DNA from: SAR202 cluster bacterium
GTDB taxonomy: Bacteria > Chloroflexota > Dehalococcoidia > Lucifugimonadales > UBA826
Assembly (NCBI GenBank): GCA_022447825.1
Contig: JAKUTY010000001.1
Span: 68,599 to 127,776 of the forward strand
Length of the DNA stretch: 59,178 bases
Direction: 5' to 3'
In this document: positions 7,447-16,761 of the stretch, in pieces
How the letters are laid out: each line of letters begins with the position of its first letter
Numbering within the stretch: the stretch's first letter is position 1
The notes under the pieces: model-generated
What the model saw: the letters and a program-made list of their open reading frames with translations, nothing else
The model's database searches: none
What the model was told of the DNA's origin: nothing
Program-made: the position numbers and the translations under genes

Positions 7447-9258
7447 TTGAGAAGAAATGCAAGATCTTTAATTACCATTTTTCTTGTACTAGTTGTTTGT
7501 ACCCTTATATTAATCAATCAAGAGATCAAAATTGGTAATTTTGAAAGAGGTAGCGACACAACGTTAGGATTAAGTCTAGGATTGGACCTTCAGGGTGGTA
7601 GTCATTTAGTCTACCAGTCTGATCTATTTGAAAACGGTGAATATATTGAACCTACTCCTGACCAAATGGCATCATTAGTCAAAACTATTGAACGAAGAAT
7701 AAATTCATCAGGATTAGGCGTTCCGATGATTCAGATATTAGGTAAAGATAGATTACTTATCCAGTTACCAGGAATAAAAGATCCCGCTAGAGCTAAAGTC
7801 CTAATTGGAGAAACAGCAAGATTAGAATTCAAACACAGAACATTTGACACTATACCAATTCCAGTAACCCAAATAGAAGATAAACACATTATCAAAATAT
7901 CGACAGATATTCTCCGTCAAGACGGAAAACTAATTAGTCAAATAGATTCTGCATCCCTACAAAATTCTGAACTAGAAAAATACGAGGCTATTGTAGTAGA
8001 TTTTTCTGACGAGGGATCTAACATTTTTAATCCTATTGGGGGTGGAGTTAGGGAAGACTACATAAAATCATTACAAAGTGGAGCTGCAGGGAATCCCATA
8101 CCACCTTCACAATTATTATTAAATTTTGAAGGAAATGAAAATTTTTCAATTCCAGTCACGGGAAACCAAATAGTCAAATATGAAGATACAAATAAATACA
8201 TATTTTCAATTCCGGCATTGCCTGACCCAGATGGAAACCCTGTTCCTATAGAGTCGATAGAACAAATCGATCAAAAACTTGGAAACTCTCCCACTGTTTC
8301 ATTTGAAATTAAGTCCGGAATGAATGATGAAGATATTGGGTTAACAGGAGACGACCTTAACAATGCATACCCAAATCAGCAACAAGGGACAGGAAAACCC
8401 ATAGTTAACATAGAATTTAACGATAACGGAACAAAAATTTTTGGTGACTTAACAACACAAATTTATTCAAGACAAGAAGAAACAGGAATTCAAGACAGAA
8501 TTGCTATTATTCTTGACGGCGAAGAACTCATAGCCCCTTCTGTTAAATCCCCAATTACTGCTGGAACAGCATTTATTGATGGACCTGATTTCACTATTGA
8601 AAGAGTAAGAGACCTTGCATTACTACTGGAATCAGGTAGATTACCAATACCAATCAAATTAATTCAAGAAAGAGACGTTGATGCAATTCTAGGTGCTGAA
8701 TCTTTGGAAAAAAGTGTGGTAGCAGGAGGCGTCGGTTTACTTTTAGTGCTTCTATTTATGACATTATATTACAGACTTCCTGGAATCATAGCTGCTCTAG
8801 CTCTACTAATTTACTCCATCATTGTGCTTTCAATATTTAAAATACTTCCTGTAACTTTAACCTTATCTGGAGTAGCTGCAGCAATCCTATCAATAGGAAT
8901 GGCAGTGGACGCTAACATTTTAATTTTTGAAAGAATGAAAGATGAATTAAGAATTGGTAGAACTCTACTCACATCTATTAATACCGGCTTCAATAGAGCT
9001 TGGCCTGCAATTCGAGATGGCAATGTTTCTACTCTAATTACTTGCGGAATTCTTTATTGGTTTTCAGAACAATTAGGAGCCACTATAGTCCAAGGATTTG
9101 CAGCAACATTAGCTATTGGGGTATCGATAAGTATGATTTCTGCAATATTTGTCAGCAGAACACTTATGAGATTATTGGCACTAAGTCCTATATCCAAAAA
9201 CATAAGTCTTTTTATTCCATCTGGGGGTGGAGAGATTTCGAAGAAATTAAAATCATAA
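7447..9258 (+). CDS. secD: Protein translocase subunit SecD
   Basis: Membrane component of the Sec system that uses the proton gradient to pull secreted proteins out of SecYEG. The 603-residue protein has an N-terminal membrane segment, GLSLGLDLQGGSHLVY, a large extracytoplasmic P1 region and five further membrane segments. The conserved loop AVDANILIFERMKDELR lies near residue 485. The start is TTG 7447, preceded by GGGAG; the first ATG in frame (M68) would remove the first membrane segment. secF follows 12 bases later. Confidence 0.95.
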   Translation: MRRNARSLITIFLVLVVCTLILINQEIKIGNFERGSDTTLGLSLGLDLQGGSHLVYQSDLFENGEYIEPTPDQMASLVKTIERRINSSGLGVPMIQILGKDRLLIQLPGIKDPARAKVLIGETARLEFKHRTFDTIPIPVTQIEDKHIIKISTDILRQDGKLISQIDSASLQNSELEKYEAIVVDFSDEGSNIFNPIGGGVREDYIKSLQSGAAGNPIPPSQLLLNFEGNENFSIPVTGNQIVKYEDTNKYIFSIPALPDPDGNPVPIESIEQIDQKLGNSPTVSFEIKSGMNDEDIGLTGDDLNNAYPNQQQGTGKPIVNIEFNDNGTKIFGDLTTQIYSRQEETGIQDRIAIILDGEELIAPSVKSPITAGTAFIDGPDFTIERVRDLALLLESGRLPIPIKLIQERDVDAILGAESLEKSVVAGGVGLLLVLLFMTLYYRLPGIIAALALLIYSIIVLSIFKILPVTLTLSGVAAAILSIGMAVDANILIFERMKDELRIGRTLLTSINTGFNRAWPAIRDGNVSTLITCGILYWFSEQLGATIVQGFAATLAIGVSISMISAIFVSRTLMRLLALSPISKNISLFIPSGGGEISKKLKS

Positions 9259-9270
9259 GAGGGTAAATAA

Positions 9271-10170
9271 ATGAAATTCGCAGAAAGAAGAATATATTTT
9301 TTTATAATTTCATTTCTAGTAATAACTCCTGGAATATTTTTCTTAATAACCAATGGTGGTTTAAATACAGGTATTGATTTTAAGGGAGGATCAAGCATGA
9401 CTTTATCTTTCCCTGATGGAGTATCTGTTTCACAAACTCAAATCAGAAGCTCATTACTAGATATAGGATATTCTGACACCACTATACAAAACTTAGGGAA
9501 CAATAGTTTTTTCTTAAGAACAACTGAATTAGATGACAATGAAAAATCAATTATTGAAAAAAACTTGATTACTAATTTTACCCCTCAATCTGCTTCTATC
9601 ATCACTAGTTATGACTTAGTTTCGCCGGTGGTAGCAAATGAAACTGTGATAGCGGCTGGTTGGGCAGTTTTAGCTGCGGTAATAGGAATTTTTATCTATA
9701 TTTGGTGGGCTTTCAGAAACATACCTAATCCATTCAGATATGGAATAGCAGCTATCATTGCACTAGTTCATGACGCAATCATTGTTATAGGATCATTCGC
9801 CATTTTAGGGGAATTCTTAGGAATAGAAATAAGTACAATGTTTTTAGTTGCGCTTCTAACTATTATTGGATACAGCGTAAATGACACCATAGTAGTGTTT
9901 GATAAAATCAGAGAAAATGTCCTTATATACACAAACAGAAAATTTACTGAGGTAGTAAATTTAAGTATTTCTGAAACTTTAGGGCGATCACTAAATACGA
10001 GTTTTACATTACTTTTGACTCTATTAGCATTATTTTTATTTGGAGGGGCCACAATCAGAGAATTTTTATATGTGCTGATTATAGGAGTAGTTGCTGGAAC
10101 ATACAGTTCAATAGCAATTGCTAGTCAAATTCTAGTAGTTTGGGATCAAAAGAAGATAGGTTCATTCTAG
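9271..10170 (+). CDS. secF: Protein translocase subunit SecF
   Basis: Partner of SecD, 299 residues with six predicted membrane segments. The signatures NTGIDFKGGSSMTLSF near the N-terminus and GYSVNDTIVVFDKIREN in the membrane domain are present. It starts 12 bases after secD behind GAGGGTAA. The 3' end overlaps the convergent alcohol dehydrogenase gene by 4 bases, leaving no room for a shared terminator. Confidence 0.95.
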   Translation: MKFAERRIYFFIISFLVITPGIFFLITNGGLNTGIDFKGGSSMTLSFPDGVSVSQTQIRSSLLDIGYSDTTIQNLGNNSFFLRTTELDDNEKSIIEKNLITNFTPQSASIITSYDLVSPVVANETVIAAGWAVLAAVIGIFIYIWWAFRNIPNPFRYGIAAIIALVHDAIIVIGSFAILGEFLGIEISTMFLVALLTIIGYSVNDTIVVFDKIRENVLIYTNRKFTEVVNLSISETLGRSLNTSFTLLLTLLALFLFGGATIREFLYVLIIGVVAGTYSSIAIASQILVVWDQKKIGSF

Positions 10171-11201
10171 TCAGGAATAATTACTGCCCTACCAATAATT
10201 TCTTTATTTTTCACAGCACGATATGCTTCTGAAATTTCAGAGAATCCGTATTGTTTTCCTACAATCGGAGTTACTTGTTTTTCATCTACAAGGTTGACAG
10301 CTTCCTGAATACCTATTTTACCAACCCCAGAAGAACCCAAAATTTTTGCGTCTCTAAAAATAATCTCAGCTAGATTAAAATTAACAGGCTTACCCAAAAT
10401 CTCTCCAGTTACTATCATATTCCCTCTGTTAGATAATGATTCTAAACCAGTTAAAAACACTTGAGACCCTACGGGATTAAAAACTACTTTGGCCCCTTGA
10501 TCTTCTGTCAAAGCAAAAATCAGCTCTGGAATATTTAAAAATTCATCCATCAAAAAGACTTGGCCTACAGGTAATTGCTCTAACTTTTCCAATTTATTAG
10601 GAGATGAAGTAAGTGAAATAACATTAGCTCCCTTAGATAGGGCTATTTGAGCTGCATGAACACCCAAACCTCCACCTACTCCAAATATTACAACTGTATC
10701 TCCTTTTCCATAGGAATCATTTAATTTCAATGCATCATTAGACACCCCAATAGGACATGCATATAAACATGCTTCAATTAAATTGTGGGATTCAGGAATT
10801 ACAGAAACATGTTGCGGAGCCAATTTAATAAATTCAGACAATCCTCCATCAATTCCATGACCAAATCCTTGGGCATACTGGCATCTATAATCTCTATTTG
10901 CGAGACACATTTCACAAGAATCACAAAAAGAATTTAAAGATGTCACAACATTTTGGCCTATTTCTAAATCTTTGATATCTGAACCTATTTCAACAATTGT
11001 CCCTGAAATTTCATGTCCAAGAATCACATTATCTTTCACTCCGCGAGTTAAAGTACCATTCATTACAGCTATATCGTGATAACACAAACCCACAGCTGCG
11101 ACACGCACTAATATCTGATTTGAAGAAATAACCGGCTCATCAACAGATTCAAGTAATATGAGTGGGTCATTACTTGGATGTTTTAATTTCAATACTCTCA
11201 T
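10167..11201 (-). CDS. Zinc-dependent alcohol dehydrogenase (medium-chain dehydrogenase family)
   Basis: NAD(P)-dependent oxidoreductase of the MDR superfamily, 344 residues. Catalytic zinc ligands C40 and H63/E64 (GLCYHD, GHEISG) and the four-cysteine structural zinc site C93, C96, C99 and C107 are all present. The Rossmann motif is VVIFGVGGGLGVHAAQIA. The substrate cannot be told; primary alcohols and crotonyl-CoA-type substrates are both common in the family. Its start overlaps the stop of the upstream DUF1932 dehydrogenase by 4 bases (ATGA), so the two are translationally coupled. Confidence 0.85.
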   Translation of the reverse strand: MRVLKLKHPSNDPLILLESVDEPVISSNQILVRVAAVGLCYHDIAVMNGTLTRGVKDNVILGHEISGTIVEIGSDIKDLEIGQNVVTSLNSFCDSCEMCLANRDYRCQYAQGFGHGIDGGLSEFIKLAPQHVSVIPESHNLIEACLYACPIGVSNDALKLNDSYGKGDTVVIFGVGGGLGVHAAQIALSKGANVISLTSSPNKLEKLEQLPVGQVFLMDEFLNIPELIFALTEDQGAKVVFNPVGSQVFLTGLESLSNRGNMIVTGEILGKPVNFNLAEIIFRDAKILGSSGVGKIGIQEAVNLVDEKQVTPIVGKQYGFSEISEAYRAVKNKEIIGRAVIIPD

Positions 11202-12070
11202 AAATTTTTTGAGATCATCTTAATAGTTTGAAATGATGTTCGATCAGGATCAATTGTTTCAGGTGTCTCATCACCAAATTGTGATTCATTTAAAAGAGTA
11301 TAAATTTTCTCAGCACCCTTATGAAAATCAGAAGTCACACCAAAATCCTCAAAAGTTGAAGCAATCTCTTGCATTTCTCCGATCCATCTATGAGCATTAG
11401 CAGGAAGTTTTTTAATAGATTTCTCCATAGAATTAAGCACATAAGTTTGACTGCTTGAAAATTCTTCCACTAACTCATCTAACAATCCCATCTTTTCTGC
11501 TAATAATAATAAAGCAACCTGCAAAGTATTAGTTCCTTTAGTCAATGCAGCGTAGCACATTTTAATTCCTGAAGCGTGGCCAATTTGACTCCCAATTAAC
11601 TTAACTTTGATACCTTTACCATCTAAAACTAATACTGCATCACTAGAAGGGCCTGACACATAAAACCTAGGCACATCTCCATTAGCAGGAGAATTACCTA
11701 TAATTCCTCCATCCACATAATGTCCCCCAACTTTGGTAATAATTTCAGATATGTTTCTAGAATTTTCAGGAGAAATAGCATTACAATCAACAAAAATTAA
11801 ATTACTATTAGTAGATTCAATAGATTGAGATACTTGAATTGCAAATTCCTTTGCATTTGAAGGTACCATAATAGACAAAAGCAAATCTGCCTCAACTACC
11901 ATCTGGTCAAAAGTGTCAACAATTCTAAATCCGCCTTGAGCTGCTAAAAGTTTTGTCCTATCACTTCTGCCGTCTAGGCACGTAATCACATCAATTCCAT
12001 GATTTTTCAATTCAAGACCTACAGAATGTCCCATATCACCAGGACTCATAATAGCTACAGTATTAGTCAC
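11198..12070 (-). CDS. NAD(P)-binding dehydrogenase with DUF1932-type C-terminus
   Basis: A 290-residue protein related to 6-phosphogluconate and 3-hydroxyisobutyrate dehydrogenases. The N-terminal cofactor domain begins VAIMSPGDMGHSVG, with SPGDMG in place of the usual GxGxxG. The C-terminal helical domain fits the DUF1932 group (HASGIKMCYAALTKG, with the lysine at the usual catalytic position). The substrate is unknown. It is the first gene of a coupled pair with a zinc alcohol dehydrogenase, suggesting successive oxidation steps on one compound. ATG 12070 is preceded by AGAGGTGA. Confidence 0.75.
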   Translation of the reverse strand: MTNTVAIMSPGDMGHSVGLELKNHGIDVITCLDGRSDRTKLLAAQGGFRIVDTFDQMVVEADLLLSIMVPSNAKEFAIQVSQSIESTNSNLIFVDCNAISPENSRNISEIITKVGGHYVDGGIIGNSPANGDVPRFYVSGPSSDAVLVLDGKGIKVKLIGSQIGHASGIKMCYAALTKGTNTLQVALLLLAEKMGLLDELVEEFSSSQTYVLNSMEKSIKKLPANAHRWIGEMQEIASTFEDFGVTSDFHKGAEKIYTLLNESQFGDETPETIDPDRTSFQTIKMISKNL

Positions 12071-12211
12071 TAATCACCTCTATCTAATGTTATCAATCAT
12101 TTTATTACGTCATGTTAAACTGAGATTAAAGGCAAATCTAGAGGGAATATGTAAATTAAAGCATATTATCTAAGAGAGAATTTAAATCGGTTCCCATGAA
12201 AGGTGTTACAT

Positions 12212-12967
12212 ATGAAATTGGTATCTTGGAACGTAAATGGCATTAGAGCTTGCCTCAAAAAAGATTTTATGACTTTTTTTAATAATATTGATGCTGATTT
12301 ATTTTGTATCCAAGAAACGAAGGCTCATTCATCTCAAGTTGAAATCAGCATTCCAAATTACACTCAATTCTGGAATAGTGCAGAAAAAAAAGGATATTCT
12401 GGGACTTTAATTTTAGCTAAAAATCATCCTATCAATTACATGAATGGCCTAGGTATAGAAAAACATGACAATGAAGGAAGAGTAATTACTCTAGAATATG
12501 AAAACTTTTATTTGGTTACAGTCTACACACCAAATTCTAAAAGGGATCTTTCTAGATTAAGTTACAGAGAAAACGAATGGGATATTGATTTTCTTGATTA
12601 TGTTAGAGAAATAGAAAAAATCAAACCTGTGATTTTTTGTGGAGATTTAAATGTAGCTCATCAAGAAATCGACTTAAAAAATCCAAAATCAAATGAAAGA
12701 AATGCCGGATTTACTAAAGAAGAAAGAAAAGGTTTTGACAATATAGTTTCAAGTGGTTTTATAGACACCTTTAGAAAACTCAACCAAGAAGGTGATAATT
12801 ACACCTGGTGGAGCTATATGGGAGGATCAAGATCAAGGAATGTAGGGTGGAGGATAGACTATTTTTGTATATCAGGCTCATTGGAAAACAAGTTGATCTC
12901 TGCTGATATCCATGAAGATATTTTAGGATCAGATCACTGTCCAGTTAGTATTGAAATAGATATTTAA
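12212..12967 (+). CDS. xth: Exodeoxyribonuclease III / AP endonuclease
   Basis: Magnesium-dependent DNA repair nuclease that cuts at abasic sites and trims blocked 3' ends. The 251-residue protein has SWNVNGIRA at the N-terminus, FCIQETK, FCGDLNVAH and LGSDHCPV at the C-terminus: the active-site Asn, Glu, Asp-Asn and Asp-His. The start is ATG 12212, preceded by AAAGGTG; a GTG 9 bases upstream lies inside that ribosome site and is rejected. It is monocistronic or the head of the xth-transporter-SelA-like group. Confidence 0.93.
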   Translation: MKLVSWNVNGIRACLKKDFMTFFNNIDADLFCIQETKAHSSQVEISIPNYTQFWNSAEKKGYSGTLILAKNHPINYMNGLGIEKHDNEGRVITLEYENFYLVTVYTPNSKRDLSRLSYRENEWDIDFLDYVREIEKIKPVIFCGDLNVAHQEIDLKNPKSNERNAGFTKEERKGFDNIVSSGFIDTFRKLNQEGDNYTWWSYMGGSRSRNVGWRIDYFCISGSLENKLISADIHEDILGSDHCPVSIEIDI

Positions 12968-12979
12968 CAGGAAATTATT

Positions 12980-13726
12980 TTGAATTTCTTAAGTAAAAAA
13001 TATAACAACTTAAATTTAATGAAAATTAATTACGATCCTTTTAAAAAACAAAACAACGGGAGCATAAGAGCTGCCGTTTTAGGAATAAACGATGGTTTAG
13101 TATCTAATTTCTGTTTAGTTATGGGAGTTTCGGGTGGAATTTCTGAATCTGCAAACACAAATATCATAATATTGGCTGGTTATGCTGCATTAGTAGCAGG
13201 TTCATTATCAATGGCAGCAGGAGAATATATCTCAGTAAAATCAGAAAAAGAAATTAATGAAAAAAAAGTTAATGAAAAAAAAACCAGAATATCCTCCAAC
13301 CCAAATACTGAAGAAGAAAAATTAGTTCTAATTTACATAGATAAAGGATTTTCAACTCATGAAGCAAAAAAAATTGCTGGAAAAATCATTTCAAACCCAA
13401 AAGTCGCATTACAAACAATCGCAATAGAACATTTAGGATTAAACCCTAATGAATTGGGGGCTCCTTGGATAGCTGCAATTAGCAGTCTAATTGCATTTGC
13501 TGTTGGAGCATCAATTCCCTTAATTCCTTTTTTATTTTTTGATCTAGCCCAAGCTAATGTATTAACATCAATTTTAAGTGGAATAGCCTTAATGAGTGTT
13601 GGAGGTGCAATTTCTAAATCTAGTGGAAATAATATATTTTGGGGAGCTATCAGAATGTTATTAATAGGATCATTCGCAGCATCAATTACATTTATCATGG
13701 GGTTTTTAATTGGAGTATCAATTTAG
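12980..13726 (+). CDS. VIT1/CCC1 family iron/manganese transporter
   Basis: Membrane protein of 248 residues. AAVLGINDGLVSNFCLVMGVSG is the first membrane helix signature of the family, followed by AAGEYISVKSEKE, the second helix and metal-binding stretch. A charged cytoplasmic loop and three C-terminal membrane segments follow. These proteins export Fe2+ or Mn2+ from the cytosol. The start is TTG 12980, supported by AGGAAA 6-7 bases upstream; ATG 13019 is the alternative but lacks a ribosome site. It lies 12 bases after xth and 8 bases before the PLP enzyme. Confidence 0.85.
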   Translation: MNFLSKKYNNLNLMKINYDPFKKQNNGSIRAAVLGINDGLVSNFCLVMGVSGGISESANTNIIILAGYAALVAGSLSMAAGEYISVKSEKEINEKKVNEKKTRISSNPNTEEEKLVLIYIDKGFSTHEAKKIAGKIISNPKVALQTIAIEHLGLNPNELGAPWIAAISSLIAFAVGASIPLIPFLFFDLAQANVLTSILSGIALMSVGGAISKSSGNNIFWGAIRMLLIGSFAASITFIMGFLIGVSI

Positions 13727-13734
13727 GAGAAAAT

Positions 13735-14874
13735 ATGAATCAAGAACATTGGAATAACATTTATGAGATGGTCTCTGCAAAACCAATAATCAATGCTATC
13801 GGTAGCGTAACTATGCTAGGAGGGTCAACACCTATTCCTGAAGTCAAAAGAGCAATGGACTTGGCTGACAGTTCATATATTCCACTCATAGAGTTAGAAG
13901 AAAAAGCAGGGAAATTTCTAGCTGAATTTATCGGAGTTCCAGCTACATACATTACATCTGGAGCAGGGTCAGCTCTCACATTAGCTGCAGCCGCAATTAT
14001 GGCTGGAGATGACGATAAATTGATTGAACAATTACCAAATACCGATGGCATGAAAAATGAAATTCTGATCCAAAAAAAACATAGGTATTGGTACGATAGA
14101 TGTTTAGAAGCTTCTGGAGCTCAGTTGATTACATTTGGCTCTGAACACAAAACTACTGAGAAAGATTTAGAAGAAGCTATTGGGCCTCAAACAGCTGGAG
14201 TGCATTTTACTATGTACGAACAAAACCCTGATAATGACGCGCTATCTTTAGAAAAAACTATTGAAATTGCACATTCATACAATTTACCTGTACTAGTAGA
14301 CGCTGCAGGACAAATATATCCATTAGAAAATTTTGGTAAATATGTAAAAATGGGTGCAGATTTCCAATGTATAGCAGCAAAATATTTAGGCGCATCACAA
14401 TCTAGCGGATTAGCTTTAGGCACAGAAGAAATGATACGTAAAATTTCCAAACAATCCTTTGTAGGATACGAAGGAAGACGAATCAGAGGAATTGGTAGGC
14501 CACATAAAGTTGATCGTCAAGAAATGATGGGAGTAGTAGCAGCTGTTCAAAACTGGTTAACCATAGATCATGAAACCAGATTAAGTGACATAGAAAAACA
14601 ATCTATGACTTTAATAAACATTTTGTCCAATTGTCCATACATTGAAGCTTCACTAATAGAAAATATTATTGGCCATCAACCCTTTGGGGTTAAAATCAAA
14701 ATAAAAAATCACAAATTAACTCTTCATGATCTAGTTGATCAACTTAAAGACGGAACCCCTTCTATTTGGACAAGAGTTGTTGGGGATAATGATTTTATAG
14801 AAATTCACATGTTTGGATTAAAAACAGATGAAGAAAAAATTGTCGGGGAGAAAATTGTAGAAATATTTGAGTAA
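13735..14874 (+). CDS. SelA-like PLP-dependent enzyme (fold type I)
   Basis: A 379-residue enzyme resembling the family that includes L-seryl-tRNA selenium transferase and glucosaminate-6-phosphate ammonia-lyase-type proteins. Residues fitting the fold are TSGAGSALTLAAAA (phosphate binding), LVDAAGQ with D189 under the pyridine ring, and IAAKYLGASQSSG with K216 as the probable Schiff-base lysine. GGAGAAAAT precedes ATG 13735; a longer in-frame extension into the transporter gene is rejected. No selB, selD or SECIS element is seen, so selenocysteine synthesis is unlikely. The substrate is unknown; amino-sugar acid or cysteine/serine chemistry are candidates. Confidence 0.72.
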   Translation: MNQEHWNNIYEMVSAKPIINAIGSVTMLGGSTPIPEVKRAMDLADSSYIPLIELEEKAGKFLAEFIGVPATYITSGAGSALTLAAAAIMAGDDDKLIEQLPNTDGMKNEILIQKKHRYWYDRCLEASGAQLITFGSEHKTTEKDLEEAIGPQTAGVHFTMYEQNPDNDALSLEKTIEIAHSYNLPVLVDAAGQIYPLENFGKYVKMGADFQCIAAKYLGASQSSGLALGTEEMIRKISKQSFVGYEGRRIRGIGRPHKVDRQEMMGVVAAVQNWLTIDHETRLSDIEKQSMTLINILSNCPYIEASLIENIIGHQPFGVKIKIKNHKLTLHDLVDQLKDGTPSIWTRVVGDNDFIEIHMFGLKTDEEKIVGEKIVEIFE

Positions 14875-14933
14875 CAGTGAATATATGCTAAAATTTCCCT
14901 CTTGAACAATTTTAAATTTTACGGTGAATAAAA

Positions 14934-15587
14934 ATGGATGGGTTGCAACTTACATTAGAAAAAAGAGAAGTGATTGGTAAAAAAGTATCCAACCTTCGAA
15001 AAAACGGTCTAATCCCCGTTCATTTATATGGATCTGAAGTAGACTCAATATCTTTGCAGTGTGAAAAAATTACTTTAAATAAAATAGTACTGCAAGCCGG
15101 AACTAACATACCTATCAATGTATCTATTGACGGATCTGAAGACCAAGTTTGTTTCGTACGAGAAGTCCAATACCATCCTGTAAAAGATCAGATTATCCAT
15201 GTTGATTTTATGAGTGTAAATATTTCTAAACCAGTCAGAGCTAAAGTTCCAGTCAGAATTGAAGGAACTTCACCTGCTGTAAGAACTATGGGTGGTACTC
15301 TACTACAACCGCTCGAATCAGTTACTGTAGAAGCACTTCCATTAGAAATCCCAGGGTATCTAACCTTGGCTGCAGAATTATTAGTAGATTTTGAAACCAA
15401 CCTATATGTTAAAGACTTAGAAATTCCTGACGGAATTCAAATAACTAATGACGAAGCTGAAATGTTGGCAAGCGTCGTAGCACCGAGAGTAGAACGTGCA
15501 CGAGGTCCAGAATCTGAAGAAGGTGAGGCTACAGAAGGTGAGGCTACAGAAGGTGAAGATTCAGAAGAAGAATCTACTGAAGCATAA
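14934..15587 (+). CDS. rplY: 50S ribosomal protein L25 (CTC family)
   Basis: Binds 5S rRNA in the large ribosomal subunit. The 217-residue protein is the long CTC form: an N-terminal L25 domain (LTLEKREVIGKKVSNLRKNG, LIPVHLYG, HPVKDQIIHVDF) plus the C-terminal beta domain (VPVRIEGTSPAVR, GGTLLQPLESVTVEALP). The tail of about 30 residues is strongly acidic and holds a short tandem repeat. GTGAATAAAA precedes ATG 14934. It is single, 59 bases after the PLP enzyme. Confidence 0.93.
   Translation: MDGLQLTLEKREVIGKKVSNLRKNGLIPVHLYGSEVDSISLQCEKITLNKIVLQAGTNIPINVSIDGSEDQVCFVREVQYHPVKDQIIHVDFMSVNISKPVRAKVPVRIEGTSPAVRTMGGTLLQPLESVTVEALPLEIPGYLTLAAELLVDFETNLYVKDLEIPDGIQITNDEAEMLASVVAPRVERARGPESEEGEATEGEATEGEDSEEESTEA
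15519..15556 (+). repeat. 15-base tandem repeat in the acidic tail of L25
   Basis: The unit GAAGGTGAGGCTACA occurs at 15519-15533 and 15534-15548, with an 8-base partial third copy at 15549-15556. It encodes EGEAT repeats in a disordered acidic tail. As a multiple of three, gain or loss of copies would keep the frame. Confidence 0.8.
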
Positions 15588-15642
15588 TCTAAATTGGAGC
15601 CTGATGGTTTTGGTTCAGGGAATTTTTGGACTGTTGACACGA

Positions 15643-16761
15643 TTAATATTTTCTAAACAAATTTCCCCATTTTGTTTGCATAGCCTTATTTATTCTTTGT
15701 TTCCCAATAAACCTCAACCAATATTCATTGTGATACAAATTTGATGCAGCATAAGCTAATGGAGTAATCGGAGATCTTAGTAAAGCTTTTTCTAAGGGCT
15801 TAAGTGGTCCCCAATAAATCATTTTTTGCCCTTGGCTTGCAAAGGTATTACCTCGCTGAAAACCCCAATCAACATTATCAATATCTTCACCAACGATATT
15901 GATCTTAGATAAATCACCACATCCCAAACCTTCTTCGTGGGCAATTCTTATGAAATCAATAGACATTGGATCAAAACCCATCATACTCGCAGAGACAGCA
16001 TCAATAGCTACCTGATCAGAACTAGCTAATATGACATTTTTTTCATGCCATTGCATAGCTCTGGGCCCAGGGCCTGAACCTGCAAACGTACCATCTGTTA
16101 CAGCAAAAATTCCTGGATGAATTTCTTTTTGTATTCTCAATAAATCAACTAAAGTTTCATGAATAACAGAATGTGTCCAATGACGTTGAAAATTTAATAA
16201 TCCACCAAAAGCATTCTTCATGGCACCAGTAATAGTAGTAAAAACATGAGTTTTCATAGTTGGCAAATGAATAATATTTTTACCCATCAAATGCTTAGGA
16301 ATATGAATCCCATCACTAAAAATTTCATCTAAAACTAACATTTTTTCTGATGGTTTGAATGAAATCCATTCTTCTTCTTCCAAGAAAACACTTTTGAGTC
16401 CATGTTTATGTTCTACAAGCGTATGTTTGTTATTTCTAGCCCCTTCCTTGGCATCAACTACTACTGTTCCATTGTGGGTAGGAATGATGTTTTCAAACCC
16501 ATCATCCTTTAATGTTTGAATGACGCCATCAAGCTGCCATGGAGAAGTTGAACAAGCCGGATAATAATGTTGCCATGAAATATTAACTTTTAATAAAGTC
16601 TCTAAATTAGGAGAGATTACTTCTTTATAACCAGCAGTGCGCATTGCAGTACCAATATCAGAAATGATATTTTCTGCATCAGTATTAATTACCGATACAG
16701 TAGGTTTAGAAATAGATTCAGACTGAAGAAAAGAATCTAAATTTTTAGAGGTTTGAAACAT
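15643..16761 (-). CDS. DUF362 domain protein
   Basis: A 372-residue protein with the DUF362 layout: an N-terminal Rossmann-like part, NIIHLPTMKTHVFTTITGAMKN and GLLNFQRHWTH in the middle, then the conserved ALDAVSA-like stretch DQVAIDAVSASMMGFDP. No ferredoxin cluster motif is visible, unlike some family members. The biochemical role is unknown. Its ATG overlaps the stop of rpoD by one base (TAATG), so it is translated from the rpoD transcript. Confidence 0.8.
   Translation of the reverse strand: MFQTSKNLDSFLQSESISKPTVSVINTDAENIISDIGTAMRTAGYKEVISPNLETLLKVNISWQHYYPACSTSPWQLDGVIQTLKDDGFENIIPTHNGTVVVDAKEGARNNKHTLVEHKHGLKSVFLEEEEWISFKPSEKMLVLDEIFSDGIHIPKHLMGKNIIHLPTMKTHVFTTITGAMKNAFGGLLNFQRHWTHSVIHETLVDLLRIQKEIHPGIFAVTDGTFAGSGPGPRAMQWHEKNVILASSDQVAIDAVSASMMGFDPMSIDFIRIAHEEGLGCGDLSKINIVGEDIDNVDWGFQRGNTFASQGQKMIYWGPLKPLEKALLRSPITPLAYAASNLYHNEYWLRFIGKQRINKAMQTKWGNLFRKY

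Noticed and set aside
12071-12211. Short open stretches between the DUF1932 gene and xth
   Set aside because: No frame over a few codons with a ribosome site; probably holds divergent promoters without clear consensus.
15588-15642. Possible RNA or terminator between rplY and the DUF362 gene
   Set aside because: No stable stem with a T run and no tRNA-like structure could be drawn in these 55 bases.
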